Below, in pieces: positions 50,891-59,900 of a DNA stretch of 64,000 nucleotides; the first letter of the stretch is position 1; each line of letters starts with the position of its first letter. Made by a program: the position numbers and the translations under genes. Source of the DNA: Bifidobacterium apousia (GTDB lineage Bacteria; Actinomycetota; Actinomycetes; Actinomycetales; Bifidobacteriaceae); assembly GCF_007559275.1 (NCBI RefSeq), contig NZ_VMHK01000001.1, positions 1 through 64,000 on the forward strand. Reading direction: 5' to 3'. A model generated the notes under the pieces. It was not told the origin of the DNA. It ran no database searches and saw only the letters and a list, made by a program, of their open reading frames with translations.

Positions 50891-51642
50891 TCCCATTCTG
50901 AAATTGCGGCCGCAGGGATTGCTCAACCAAACCCTGCCGATAAGGCAAGCGATTGTTTCATCGCTCAATTTGGTTTTGTATGAGCTGATGAGCAATCGCT
51001 GCATTTGTCTTAAACCCGGGATGGCTGAATGCCGTTAGTATGTGCCATTCTCTGCACAGATATATCGGTGTTGAAAGGCTGTGTGCAATATATCCGCTGC
51101 CAGACTGTCGGATTCCGAATGACTGCTAACCGAGCAACCAGATTATGTTGCGGGCTCACGACATCAGATTCGATCGGTATCTCAGCTCTTTAGCTGTCAT
51201 AGATGGATGAGTGCCTCCAATAGTGGGGGCGTGCGGTGAGTCGTTGACCAGCCAGCCAGCTAGTGGGGCATACTGGAATGGTTGCTTATGCGTGTGTCAG
51301 CTAGATAGGTGAGTCTTCACCGCTTAAAGGTGGTTCTAGAGCAAGCATCGCTCTTGTCTGGTAGGGCGATAATATACCTGAGCTGGCAGGGCCTTTAGAA
51401 TTTTCGATGTGGCGAGGGGGGCTGGGTTGTGCAATGTCTCCTCAACGGGGAGCAGTTATTTCAGTGGGGGCGATAGTAGCAGCTGTAAGGTCAGTGATGT
51501 TCCTATTGAGCGTGCTATTCCGTCGTGACCATTGGACAATTAAGGGCAGCTGAATAAACGGCTGTGATGGTCAATAAACGATGTGCCTGGCAATCGTAAA
51601 CTGCCAGGCACGTAAATTCTTGTTTACAGGGCGGATCAGGCT
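50891..51642. other. Non-coding region between convergent parB and trxB
   Basis: About 750 bases with no recognisable gene, no parS and no DnaA box. A short GCAGGG/CCCTGC repeat lies just after parB (50912-50937) and a good hairpin for trxB at 51583-51611. A small RNA cannot be ruled out, but nothing supports one. Confidence 0.5.
51583..51611 (-). terminator. trxB terminator
   Basis: GTGCCTGGCA and TGCCAGGCAC form a perfect 10-bp stem with a 9-nt loop 32 nt after the trxB stop; on the minus strand it is followed by ATCGTTTATTG. It may also stop parB transcription from the other side. Confidence 0.65.
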
Positions 51643-52587
51643 TTATCGGTTATCCAGGCTCGTAAGATACTCTTGAGCATCCAAGGCTGCACGACAACCC
51701 ATACCGGCAGCAGAAATGGCCTGACGATAGATCTTGTCAGTTACGTCACCAGCGGCAAAGACTCCGGGTACTGAGGTTTTCGTTGACCCACCCTTGACCA
51801 GGATATAGCCGTCCTGATCCAGGTCGACTTGGCCATTAAAGAAAGCAGTCTGAGGGGTGAATCCAATGGCAACAAAAACTCCATTCGCCGGAATATTGGA
51901 CTGCTGACCTGTTGCTGTATTGCGTACATCCAAAGAGGTTACGCCGCTACCATCGCCGTTGATCCGCGTGACGACTGAATCGAGAAGGAAGCTGATCTTG
52001 TCATTGGCCTTGGCTCGATCCACCATGATTTTTGAAGCGCGGAAGCCTTGGCGACGGTGAATCAACGTGACAGAGGAGCCGAAACGGGTCAGAAAGTCTG
52101 CGTCACTCATGGCAGAGTCGCCGCCGCCAACGACCACGATCGGCTTATTCTTGAAGAAGAATCCGTCACATGTGGCGCAGTAGGAAACCCCTCGCCCAGA
52201 AAATTCGCGCTCTCCGGGAATCTCCAACTTTCGATATTGCGAACCAGTGGTGATAACGACTGCTCGAGTTTGGTATTCTTCACCGCCATCGGTGGTGATC
52301 CGTTTGATGTCTCCACTCAAGTCAACTGAGACGACATCATCGTATTCGATTTGAGCACCAAAATGTTCGGCCTGCTCGCGCATCTGATTCATCAGATCCG
52401 GTCCCAGTACAGCTTTTGGAAATCCTGGGAAATTCTCCACTTCTGTCGTGTTCATAAGCTGACCGCCGGGCGTTAGGGCTCCAGCAATAACGAGGGGAGC
52501 ATAACCGGCTCTGCCAAGATAAATGGCGGCGGTGTAACCCGCTGGTCCGGACCCTATGACAATGGCATCGTGAACAGTTTGCTTCAT
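51643..52587 (-). CDS. trxB: Thioredoxin reductase
   Basis: 314-residue FAD/NADPH flavoprotein that reduces thioredoxin. FAD motif IGSGPAGYTAAIYLGRAG near the start, redox pair CATC in YCATCDGFFF (about residue 137), NADPH motif VVGGGDSAMSDADFL, and C-terminal FAAGDVTDKIYRQAI. I prefer the start MKQTVHDAIVIG (52587) over an ATG seven codons upstream; neither has a strong ribosome-binding site. The trxA gene that usually follows is not present. It points back toward the origin, as in mycobacteria. Confidence 0.95.
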   Translation of the reverse strand: MKQTVHDAIVIGSGPAGYTAAIYLGRAGYAPLVIAGALTPGGQLMNTTEVENFPGFPKAVLGPDLMNQMREQAEHFGAQIEYDDVVSVDLSGDIKRITTDGGEEYQTRAVVITTGSQYRKLEIPGEREFSGRGVSYCATCDGFFFKNKPIVVVGGGDSAMSDADFLTRFGSSVTLIHRRQGFRASKIMVDRAKANDKISFLLDSVVTRINGDGSGVTSLDVRNTATGQQSNIPANGVFVAIGFTPQTAFFNGQVDLDQDGYILVKGGSTKTSVPGVFAAGDVTDKIYRQAISAAGMGCRAALDAQEYLTSLDNR

Positions 52588-52696
52588 AACGCTACTGTAT
52601 CCATGCATGATGACCGGGTCACACGCGGTGGGCGAAAAGGATCCTTACTTATCTCACTGTAAGTCCGTTCCTGACAGAGCAGGCTATTCTTAAACC

Positions 52697-53047
52697 ATGG
52701 AGAAAACCGTGATAGTGGCTATCGTAACCAATCTTGGGACGATTCTGGTGCTGATCTGGTTTATGCTCCGAGTTGATCGGTTACTGCGGGAGCATCCCAG
52801 CCATCAGACAGATGATAAGGATGAGGATGACAGCTGGCATAGCTGGCGTTTTTGGAATCCTCCAAGCTCTGATGACAATGAAGACAAGTTGGACGCAGAT
52901 TCTCTGGTAACAGACAAAAGCCTTGGAGCTGATGATGATATGACAGTTAGGTCTGCCGACCGATATACATCCTCGACTCAAGAAGAACCGGGTGAAAGTT
53001 CTTCGCGCGCATCGGACAAGGGCGAGGAAAGAGGCGGAGATAAGTAA
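52697..53047 (+). CDS. Small single-pass membrane protein with acidic tail (unknown function)
   Basis: 116 residues. One transmembrane helix near the N-terminus (about 6-24, VIVAIVTNLGTILVLIWFML), then RVDRLLRE and a strongly acidic, Asp/Ser-rich disordered tail with two Trp in DSWHSWRFWNPP. Divergent from trxB across 109 bp. No family recognised and no strong ribosome-binding site, so whether it is expressed is uncertain; the transmembrane-then-charged design argues for a real gene. Confidence 0.5.
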   Translation: MEKTVIVAIVTNLGTILVLIWFMLRVDRLLREHPSHQTDDKDEDDSWHSWRFWNPPSSDDNEDKLDADSLVTDKSLGADDDMTVRSADRYTSSTQEEPGESSSRASDKGEERGGDK

Positions 53048-53670
53048 GGCATATTGAGCAAGGCCGCAGACTGTTCAATCATAGTGGGGTGCGGTTTCGA
53101 TTGTTTGTTTGATCTTGTGAAATGCAGTCCCTGAACAAGGACAGATTGATGCACTTGGATATATTGATCCACTGATTTGCAGAGTAGTTATGGGCTTGTA
53201 TCTATAGGTCTTGAAGCGGGCACGGGGGAGCAAACCGCGTCAGCACAATATGACTCGATAAATGAATTCTGATAAGAAGATCATGCTCTCAGCGAGGGCG
53301 ATGAACAAACTAGGGCAAATGAACTGGGATAACAATGCCTAGGATCGAATGATAATTCGCAGGTGAAAACACAGCTTTCGCTCTCAGTTCGTGACGGCAT
53401 AGTCGAAATGGCCTGATTTTCGATGCTTTAAAAGCAGCATCGCCTATATGCCGCCTTGCGGGTTTTGATGAGATATCTTGGTGAGATAACTTGAGCAACA
53501 TGATGCGAAACTTGTTGTGATTGCAACCCTATGAAGGCTGTCTTCATTCTCGCTCGATCATATCTTTATTCGACTAGCACTTTTAACGGGAGAATCCGTT
53601 GCCGGTCATAGACCGCTATATCGCGTGAGGCCCTCGCTGGAGTTGATGACGTAAGTTGATCACCTCGGAA

Positions 53671-53686
53671 TGTTTCACGTGAAACA
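53671..53686. other. parS: parS centromere site 6
   Basis: Perfect TGTTTCACGTGAAACA, extended to 22 bp of dyad symmetry by GAA and TTC (53668-53689). About 4 kb from the sites in parB and outside the parAB genes, marking the right end of the parS cluster seen here. Confidence 0.95.
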
Positions 53687-54083
53687 TTCGATATCGACTG
53701 TGTTTGTATTCAAGGGTGTGTATCAATACTGCGGTTTACTGAGCGTGGAGTCTTGGAGGATGACCCAGTTATTGCAGCATCGACAATTCATTAGTCCGCG
53801 TCGCTTCCGCGAGTGAGTCTTGTCGGCAATATAAAAGCCGGAACCTGATTGAACATGCCTTTCGGGCAATGTTGGCCTTGGCTGAGTAGTAGAGAAGAAG
53901 TTGAGAATACAGCAGATGTGGAGAGGCGAGCACATCAAATAGAGGGAAGGAAATAACCGACAATGAATGGTGAATGGTGAACAGCCGTCATTCGATGGCC
54001 GGGAAACGATGCTAATGAGAATATGGTGCCTGCCCTGGGTGCTATCCGCTCGGCCTGTATTGCAATCCGTCTATATTGCAGAT

Positions 54084-54128
54084 CCGCCTGGCGCATATTG
54101 CACGAATTGCAAACTATGCACCAGGCGG
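54084..54128 (-). terminator. Hairpin downstream of Ddl-like gene
   Basis: CCGCCTGG and CCAGGCGG are the outer arms of an imperfect stem of about 19 bp, continued inside by GCATA and TGCA matches around CGAAT. It lies 53 nt past the ddl-like stop. No U-run is obvious, so it is a terminator or 3'-end stabiliser. Confidence 0.6.
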
Positions 54129-54180
54129 ACCTTGCTCGTGCCAGTCGAACGATAGGCGGGACCAAAGGGGCTTTAAGATA

Positions 54181-55395
54181 TCAATTGGTTCGCTTTTGAT
54201 TCAAAACCGATTGAACCAATGCCGTGTATAGCTCTGGCAGATTGTAACCAGCGGCCTGCGCTGACTGTGGCAGCAGCGAAGTGTCCGTCATGCCGGGCGC
54301 CACATTGGACTCCAGGAATTGCGGCTGACCTTGGGCATCAACAATGAAATCGGTTCGTGAAATATCGCGGAGCCCCAGAGCACGGTGAGCAGTCAGTGCG
54401 GCATCGCTGACAGCCTGCGTGGTCTTGGCATCCAGTCGGGCTGGAACATAGAACTCTGTCGGGCCGGGTGTGGAACGAGCTTCGAAATCGTAGGTGCCTG
54501 AGGGAGTCCAGATTTCAAGCGGAGGCAGCACCAGGGGGTGTCCGTCAAACTCGAGGATGGACACAGAGACCTCGGTGCCCGTGACAGCCTGCTCGATCAG
54601 CGCTACATCACCATAGGCAAAGCAGTTGATCAGCGCCTGAGTGAGTTGGCTCTGTTCAGTCACCATGGTGCAGCCCATAGCTGAGCCGCCCATGGTGGGT
54701 TTGATGAAGAGCGGAAGTCCTAGCGAGCCGAGAAGCATATCGATAACGGGTTCGACACCCAGTTCGCGGAACATGGATTCGGGCAGCGTCACGGAATGCG
54801 GAGTGTGCAATCCGGCCATGCGGACAACGTTCTTGGCGATGGGCTTGCTCCAAGCGGTCCGTGAGGCCTTGGCCCGGGATCCGATGTAGGGCAGTTCCGC
54901 CATCTCCAAGACATCGCGGATGGAGCCGTCTTCGCCGTTGGCGCCGTGCAGCAGAGGCCAGACCAGATCGGGGCGGGTCGACTCGTCGGTCAAGTACGGC
55001 AGAAGCGAGCCATCCATGTCGTGGACGTGGACTGTCCACCCGGCCTCCTCCAGGAATCCCTGGACCCGATGTCCTGAGCTGATGGAGACATCACGCTCAT
55101 GGCTGAGGCCCCCGCAGATCACCAGGATCGACTTATCAGCACGCTTGGTGGCCTTGCTGGCCAGGGAGGTGACATCGTCCATGGTGACTGGCGTAGCCTC
55201 ACGGATGGAGCGATGTGAGGTCCGCCTGGCTTTTTTGGCCACTTCGCCAGCAGCTGTGGCTGAAGTGGTGGCCGCAGTGCTGGTCGGGCTTGCGACCGTG
55301 GTCGTCGTCGCGCTCGCGGTTGCCTTGGTCTTGCTGGCCGCCGCGGTTTTGCCCCCGGTCTGCTGCCGAGGTGTCTTGCTGTGCTTGGGCGCCAT
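54181..55395 (-). CDS. D-alanine-D-alanine ligase-like ATP-grasp protein
   Basis: 404 residues: a low-complexity Lys/Ala/Thr N-terminus of about 88 residues, then a Ddl-type ATP-grasp domain. Seen are ICGGLSHERDVSISSGHRV (the catalytic Glu), PLLHGANGEDGSIRDVLEM, the loop PTMGGSAMGCT, metal ligands in LESNVAPGMTDTSL, and YDFEARSTPGP. In housekeeping Ddl the last segment reads YDYxAKY, whose Lys-Tyr helps select D-Ala; here it reads ARS. The enzyme may therefore join a different pair of substrates or be a second ligase. Its ATG lies 3 nt after the stop of the aminotransferase gene, so the two are coupled. Confidence 0.8.
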   Translation of the reverse strand: MAPKHSKTPRQQTGGKTAAASKTKATASATTTTVASPTSTAATTSATAAGEVAKKARRTSHRSIREATPVTMDDVTSLASKATKRADKSILVICGGLSHERDVSISSGHRVQGFLEEAGWTVHVHDMDGSLLPYLTDESTRPDLVWPLLHGANGEDGSIRDVLEMAELPYIGSRAKASRTAWSKPIAKNVVRMAGLHTPHSVTLPESMFRELGVEPVIDMLLGSLGLPLFIKPTMGGSAMGCTMVTEQSQLTQALINCFAYGDVALIEQAVTGTEVSVSILEFDGHPLVLPPLEIWTPSGTYDFEARSTPGPTEFYVPARLDAKTTQAVSDAALTAHRALGLRDISRTDFIVDAQGQPQFLESNVAPGMTDTSLLPQSAQAAGYNLPELYTALVQSVLNQKRTN

Positions 55396-55398
55396 GAT

Positions 55399-56682
55399 TC
55401 AGCCCCTTTCCTTGCCGCTGTCAGGCTCGAACAGCCGGACGGTGGCGAGTTCGTTCTCGATGACTGTGGACAGTCTGCGTATTCCTTCCCGGATCCGATC
55501 GGGGGTGGGGTAGCAGAAGGACAGGCGCATGTGATCCGCTCCCTCCCCGTTATCGTAGAAGGCTGTGCCTGACACGTAAGCCACCTTGGCGGTGATCGCT
55601 CTGGGCAGCATGTCCTTGGCGTTGAGCCCCTGGGGTATCTTCAGCCAGATGTAGAAGCCGCCCTTGGGCTTGAGCCATGAGCAGTAGGGCAAATATTTTT
55701 TCAAAGCCTCGTCCATGGCATCGCAGCGTTCCTTGTACATCCCTCGGTAATCATTGATCTGCGATTTCCAGTCGAAGTTGTCCAGGTAGGTGGTGATGGT
55801 CATCTGGCTCATGTTGGAGGGGCAGAGAATGGCTGACTCGTTGGCCAGAACCAGCTTCTGTCGGATGCCAGGAGGCGCAACCATCCAGGCCACGCGCATG
55901 CCCGGGGCGATGATCTTTGAGAAACTGCTCAGGTAGACAATGCCCTCGGAATCGTAGGAGCGCAGGGCCGGATAGGTCTGGCCGTCGAAGGCCAGCAGTC
56001 CGTAGGGATTGTCCTCGACAATAAGCACGTGGTACTTTCTGGCGATCTCGATGATCCGCGGCCGCCGCTCGACGCTCATGGTGGCGCCGGCAGGATTGTG
56101 GAAGTTGGGTACAGTGTAGAGGAATTTGACTGCTTTGCCTTGGCGGCGCTGTTCCAGAATGGTCTCCTCCAGAGCCTCGGGAATCAGTCCGTTTCCGTCC
56201 ATGGCCACGTTGACCACATCGACCTGGAAGGACTGGAAGACGCCCAGGGCACCCACATAATTAGGTGCTTCAGCCAGCACGACATCGCCGGGGTCGCACA
56301 TAATTCTGGTGATCAGATCCAGTCCCGACTGGGAGCCGTTGACGATAACCACGTCATCCGGTTGGACATCCTTGATGCCTTCCAGCTCCATAATGGGCAG
56401 CACATCCTCGCGCAGGTGGGGATCGCCCTGTGCTGACCCATACTGCCAGGCCACCTGGCCCTTGCTCCGCAGCATGTCGCCAAGCTGATCGGCCAGCTTA
56501 TCGAAAGGCATCCGGCCCAGGTAGGGCATGCCGCCGGCCAGGGAGACTACCTCGGGCCGGTTGGCCACAGCGAAGAGGGCGCGAATTTCGGAGGCGCGCA
56601 TCTGCTCGGCCCGTGCCGCATAGGAGCTGTACCAGGGATCGTTCTTGATGACCTTGGATGCGATATTGGGATCATCCGCCAT
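55399..56682 (-). CDS. PLP-dependent aminotransferase, class I/II
   Basis: 427-residue fold-type I aminotransferase of the 2-aminoadipate/MocR-like group, without the DNA-binding arm. The PLP lysine is in YLSSFSKIIAPGMRVAW; other landmarks are NGSQSGLDLITRIMCDPGDV, NFHNPAGATMSVERR and EDNPYGLLAFDG. Transfers an amino group between an amino acid and a 2-oxo acid; the substrate is not predictable. It precedes the Ddl-like gene with 3 nt between them, hinting at supply of an amino acid for that ligase (inference). Confidence 0.9.
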   Translation of the reverse strand: MADDPNIASKVIKNDPWYSSYAARAEQMRASEIRALFAVANRPEVVSLAGGMPYLGRMPFDKLADQLGDMLRSKGQVAWQYGSAQGDPHLREDVLPIMELEGIKDVQPDDVVIVNGSQSGLDLITRIMCDPGDVVLAEAPNYVGALGVFQSFQVDVVNVAMDGNGLIPEALEETILEQRRQGKAVKFLYTVPNFHNPAGATMSVERRPRIIEIARKYHVLIVEDNPYGLLAFDGQTYPALRSYDSEGIVYLSSFSKIIAPGMRVAWMVAPPGIRQKLVLANESAILCPSNMSQMTITTYLDNFDWKSQINDYRGMYKERCDAMDEALKKYLPYCSWLKPKGGFYIWLKIPQGLNAKDMLPRAITAKVAYVSGTAFYDNGEGADHMRLSFCYPTPDRIREGIRRLSTVIENELATVRLFEPDSGKERG

Positions 56683-56921
56683 AACTGACTTCCGCCTTCC
56701 TGCCGCCGTTGTCTAAGGAAACTGTATTACCTGCAAGGGCTTTGTTGGAGGAAAAATCCAACACATTACCATTTCGGTACACCCATGGTCGGAACCCCGC
56801 CTGGGATTCCTGCCAATTTTCCAGGAACTTCCAATCCTAGCTGCTTTGAAGATCGGCAACAGCACGGCAGCGGTAAGGATGAACAGCCAAGTTTTTCGCC
56901 AAGGACGTGTGACGGACCTGC

Positions 56922-59900
56922 TTAGAAGGCCTGGACAGACGTGAAGCGTAGGGAGTTGCCCGGCATGCCGTCCATGGGCACCCAGACGACCAGGTCCTGG
57001 GTCGTGACCGGTTCACGCAGGGTGACCTGGGTGGTGCCCGAGGGATCGAAGCTGAAGTCGGCCAGCGGCTGCCCCTGGTTGGGCTGGGCCGCTGTGGAGT
57101 TCGCGTAGATCTGAGCATGGCCGCCGCTCTGGGGCATGACGATGGTCAGGCGGGAGACTTCCTCCGGCTTGGTCAGGTGCATGTACCATCCGAATCCCTG
57201 CAGGCCGGCGGGCTTGTTCAGGAAGAGCTGCCGATCCGACTGATAGGCTGTGGTGTTCTTGGGCTTGGGCGGATCGGGGACCTTCTTGGCCTCCTTGTCG
57301 GCATGGCTGACCTTGTCGGCTCCGGCCTTGGCCTTGCCGTTAGCCTTGGCCTTGCCATTGCTGGAAGTTGTCGCCTCCTCGTCCCCATCAGTCCCACCGG
57401 GGAAGGGGACGTTGGACATGACTGGCCAGCCGCCCTCCTCCTTGCCGACGTTGGGCCGGGAGCCGGAGATGGTCGAGACCGCCCAGACCAAGGCCACTAC
57501 GATGATTGCGGCCGCTACCGCAATAACTACAGAGCGAGTCGTAAAACGGCCGAATAGACGGGTGTCGGCCATGTCTGTCTCGTCATCCAGATCCTCGTCC
57601 TGGCTATCGTCCGGAAGTTCCGAATAAGTCACTGGCACCGGCATGGAGTGAATCTCAGGCGTGAAGCTGGGGGGCAGGGGCTCCATGACCGTGGTCTGCT
57701 GCTCTTCTTCATCAATATCGCGCTTCTTGGGAGATCGGGGCGCTCGCTCGGCATCCTGATTCGAGTGGGCATTCTGCCGCTCTTCGTATGCCTGGTCGGT
57801 CGAGCCGCTGGCCACGCGGGCATGGGTACTGTCGGGTGCTTCGGCCCCATCCTCGCGCCGGGCGTGTGAGTCTCCATTGCTCTGTGGGTCGGTCTGCGAG
57901 GCGGCCCGGCTGGATGCCGCCCTGGCCTGACGTTCGCCAGTCTCGTCGCCGGACTTGTCGAAGTCCCACTGGGAGAAGCCGCGCTCCACGGGGTTGTCGG
58001 CGGTCACGCCGCTGCCGCTGATGGCCTCAGGCGGCCGATGCTGATCGTCGCCCACGGTCGGCATCCGCCCGGTCACTGCCTTGGACTCCTCGTCATGTAG
58101 GGCAGCGGGCCTGGCAGTCGTCGTCCTGAGTGCGCTCACATCCATGGCTGCGGTCCTGCGGGAGCGGCTGTTCAGCGAGCGCAGCCGCTGGCGTTCGTCG
58201 AAGAGCGAGAAGAGGTCGGTGTCCGTATCTTCGGGATTGAGCATCTCGATTTCGCCCCGGCCGGGGAAGAGCAGTTGGTTGGTCTTCCAGTGCGGCTCAT
58301 GATGGGTCACAGTCTGTGCGGCAGGCAGGGCTGAGGAGGTCAGCCCATCGGGCAGGGGCAGCACATCCTTGGGATCCACCGGTCTCAGAGCCACGGTCTC
58401 GATGGATGCGCGGCCGTCCATCTCAGGCCAGATCAGATCGCTGTCGGTCAGTTCCTCGGGAGGGATCCAGGGGCTGAGCAGTGCCGACAGCTCGGCCAGA
58501 GTGACCAGAGGCACTGGCTTGGCTCCCTGGCCATCGGCCAGTCCCAGTCCGCGCATGCAGATGATCCTGAACTCCTCGGGCGTGTGCTTGGGAAGCTCTT
58601 GCAGGCTGGGCTGCCGCCCGTCTTGGTCGGGCCGGCGGGTCAGCATGGCATAGAGCACGCCAGCCAGTTCGCGTATGGCATGCTCCTCGTCCGTCAATCC
58701 CATCTCGTTCGGGACTGCCGGGTGCGCGATCATGGGCGAGATGGGGGCATCTGCCAGGGTGATGGAGGCCGGCGCCAGCCTGATGGTACTGGTTGAGACG
58801 GCATAGTCGACCATGCCGGCGGCATGCAGGGTGCGCATGGCCTCGGTGATCTCGCCCATGATGGTGCCTATGGCCCGGTCGCTCAGCGTCTCGCCGGCGG
58901 GCCCGTGCATATAGTCCCTTAGGGACATGCCGGCATCGGGAGCGGTGACGATCATGGAGACCCCGTCCCGGGTGTGCAGCTGGTAGACCGGGGTGAATCG
59001 GCGATCCTTGCTCAGCGCCAGGCCGGAGGCGTTGACGTTGATCAGGTCCATGCAGGTCGAATCGCCGACGATGAAGAGCTGGCAGTCCCTGTCCAGAACC
59101 TTGTCCTTGGCCCGCCAGACGCTCAGGCCGTTGGCACGGCGGAGCAGGGTGACCAAGGTGTATCTGCCGAGGATGGTGTCTCCGATATGCGCGTTCATGC
59201 TTGCCGAGCTCTCATCAGAAGTGGGGCGTCGCCTGTGGTTGGCGATGCCGTGGTGGACCGTGCTGTTCCTAGGCACAATCCTAACGGGTTGCGGGGCCGG
59301 AGGAGCCGGAGGGGGCCCGGCCGTCGCGGATTCTCCATCAGTGCCGGGCTCGCGGGTCTCTTCGAAGTTCTCCAGAGCTGCGTCCATGCCAGGCTGGGTG
59401 GAATCGGGAGAGGAGGAGTGCACCACCCTGACCGAGCGGTCGGCCAGCCTGGAGGGCCGACCCTCCAAGGCATCCAGGCTGCGGACCGGGTGCCGGGCCG
59501 TTCTGCCCAGACGGCGGGCCAGGTCGACCATGAGCTGGGTGAATTCCTCGGTGCGCAGCGCAACCAGGGTCACGGCGTAGATGGCCGCTGTCAGCAGGGT
59601 GATGACCACGCAGATACAGAGCGCCTGCACCCAGCTCATGTGGCCCTGCCGGTCCTGGACCCAGGCGCCGACCAGGCGGGTCAGCGGAGTCTTGACCGTC
59701 AGGGAGGCTGCCAGAGCCAGGCCCGCCGCTAGGAAAGCCTTGGCGTACGTGCTGAGAATGCGCCGACCATCCAAATAACCCTGGAATGGCCTGCGCAGCA
59801 TGCCCGCCAACATGGGGAAGCTGAGGATGTTGCTCAGGGACAGGCTGAGTCCCACCAGGGCCGCCCAATAGCGGGGAGGGGCCAGACGGATGGATGCCAG

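Larger units (their letters stand above)
53048..54180. other. Non-coding region with outlying parS site
   Basis: About 1.1 kb between the small membrane protein gene and the convergent Ddl-like gene. Small frames here have no ribosome-binding site. Contains parS at 53671 and a long inverted repeat at 54084-54128; otherwise nothing is recognised. Confidence 0.55.

Noticed and set aside
56743-56763. TGTTGGA/TCCAACA hairpin in the gap before the aminotransferase
   Set aside because: Only a 7-bp stem with no U-run and no counterpart elsewhere; not enough to call a terminator or operator.
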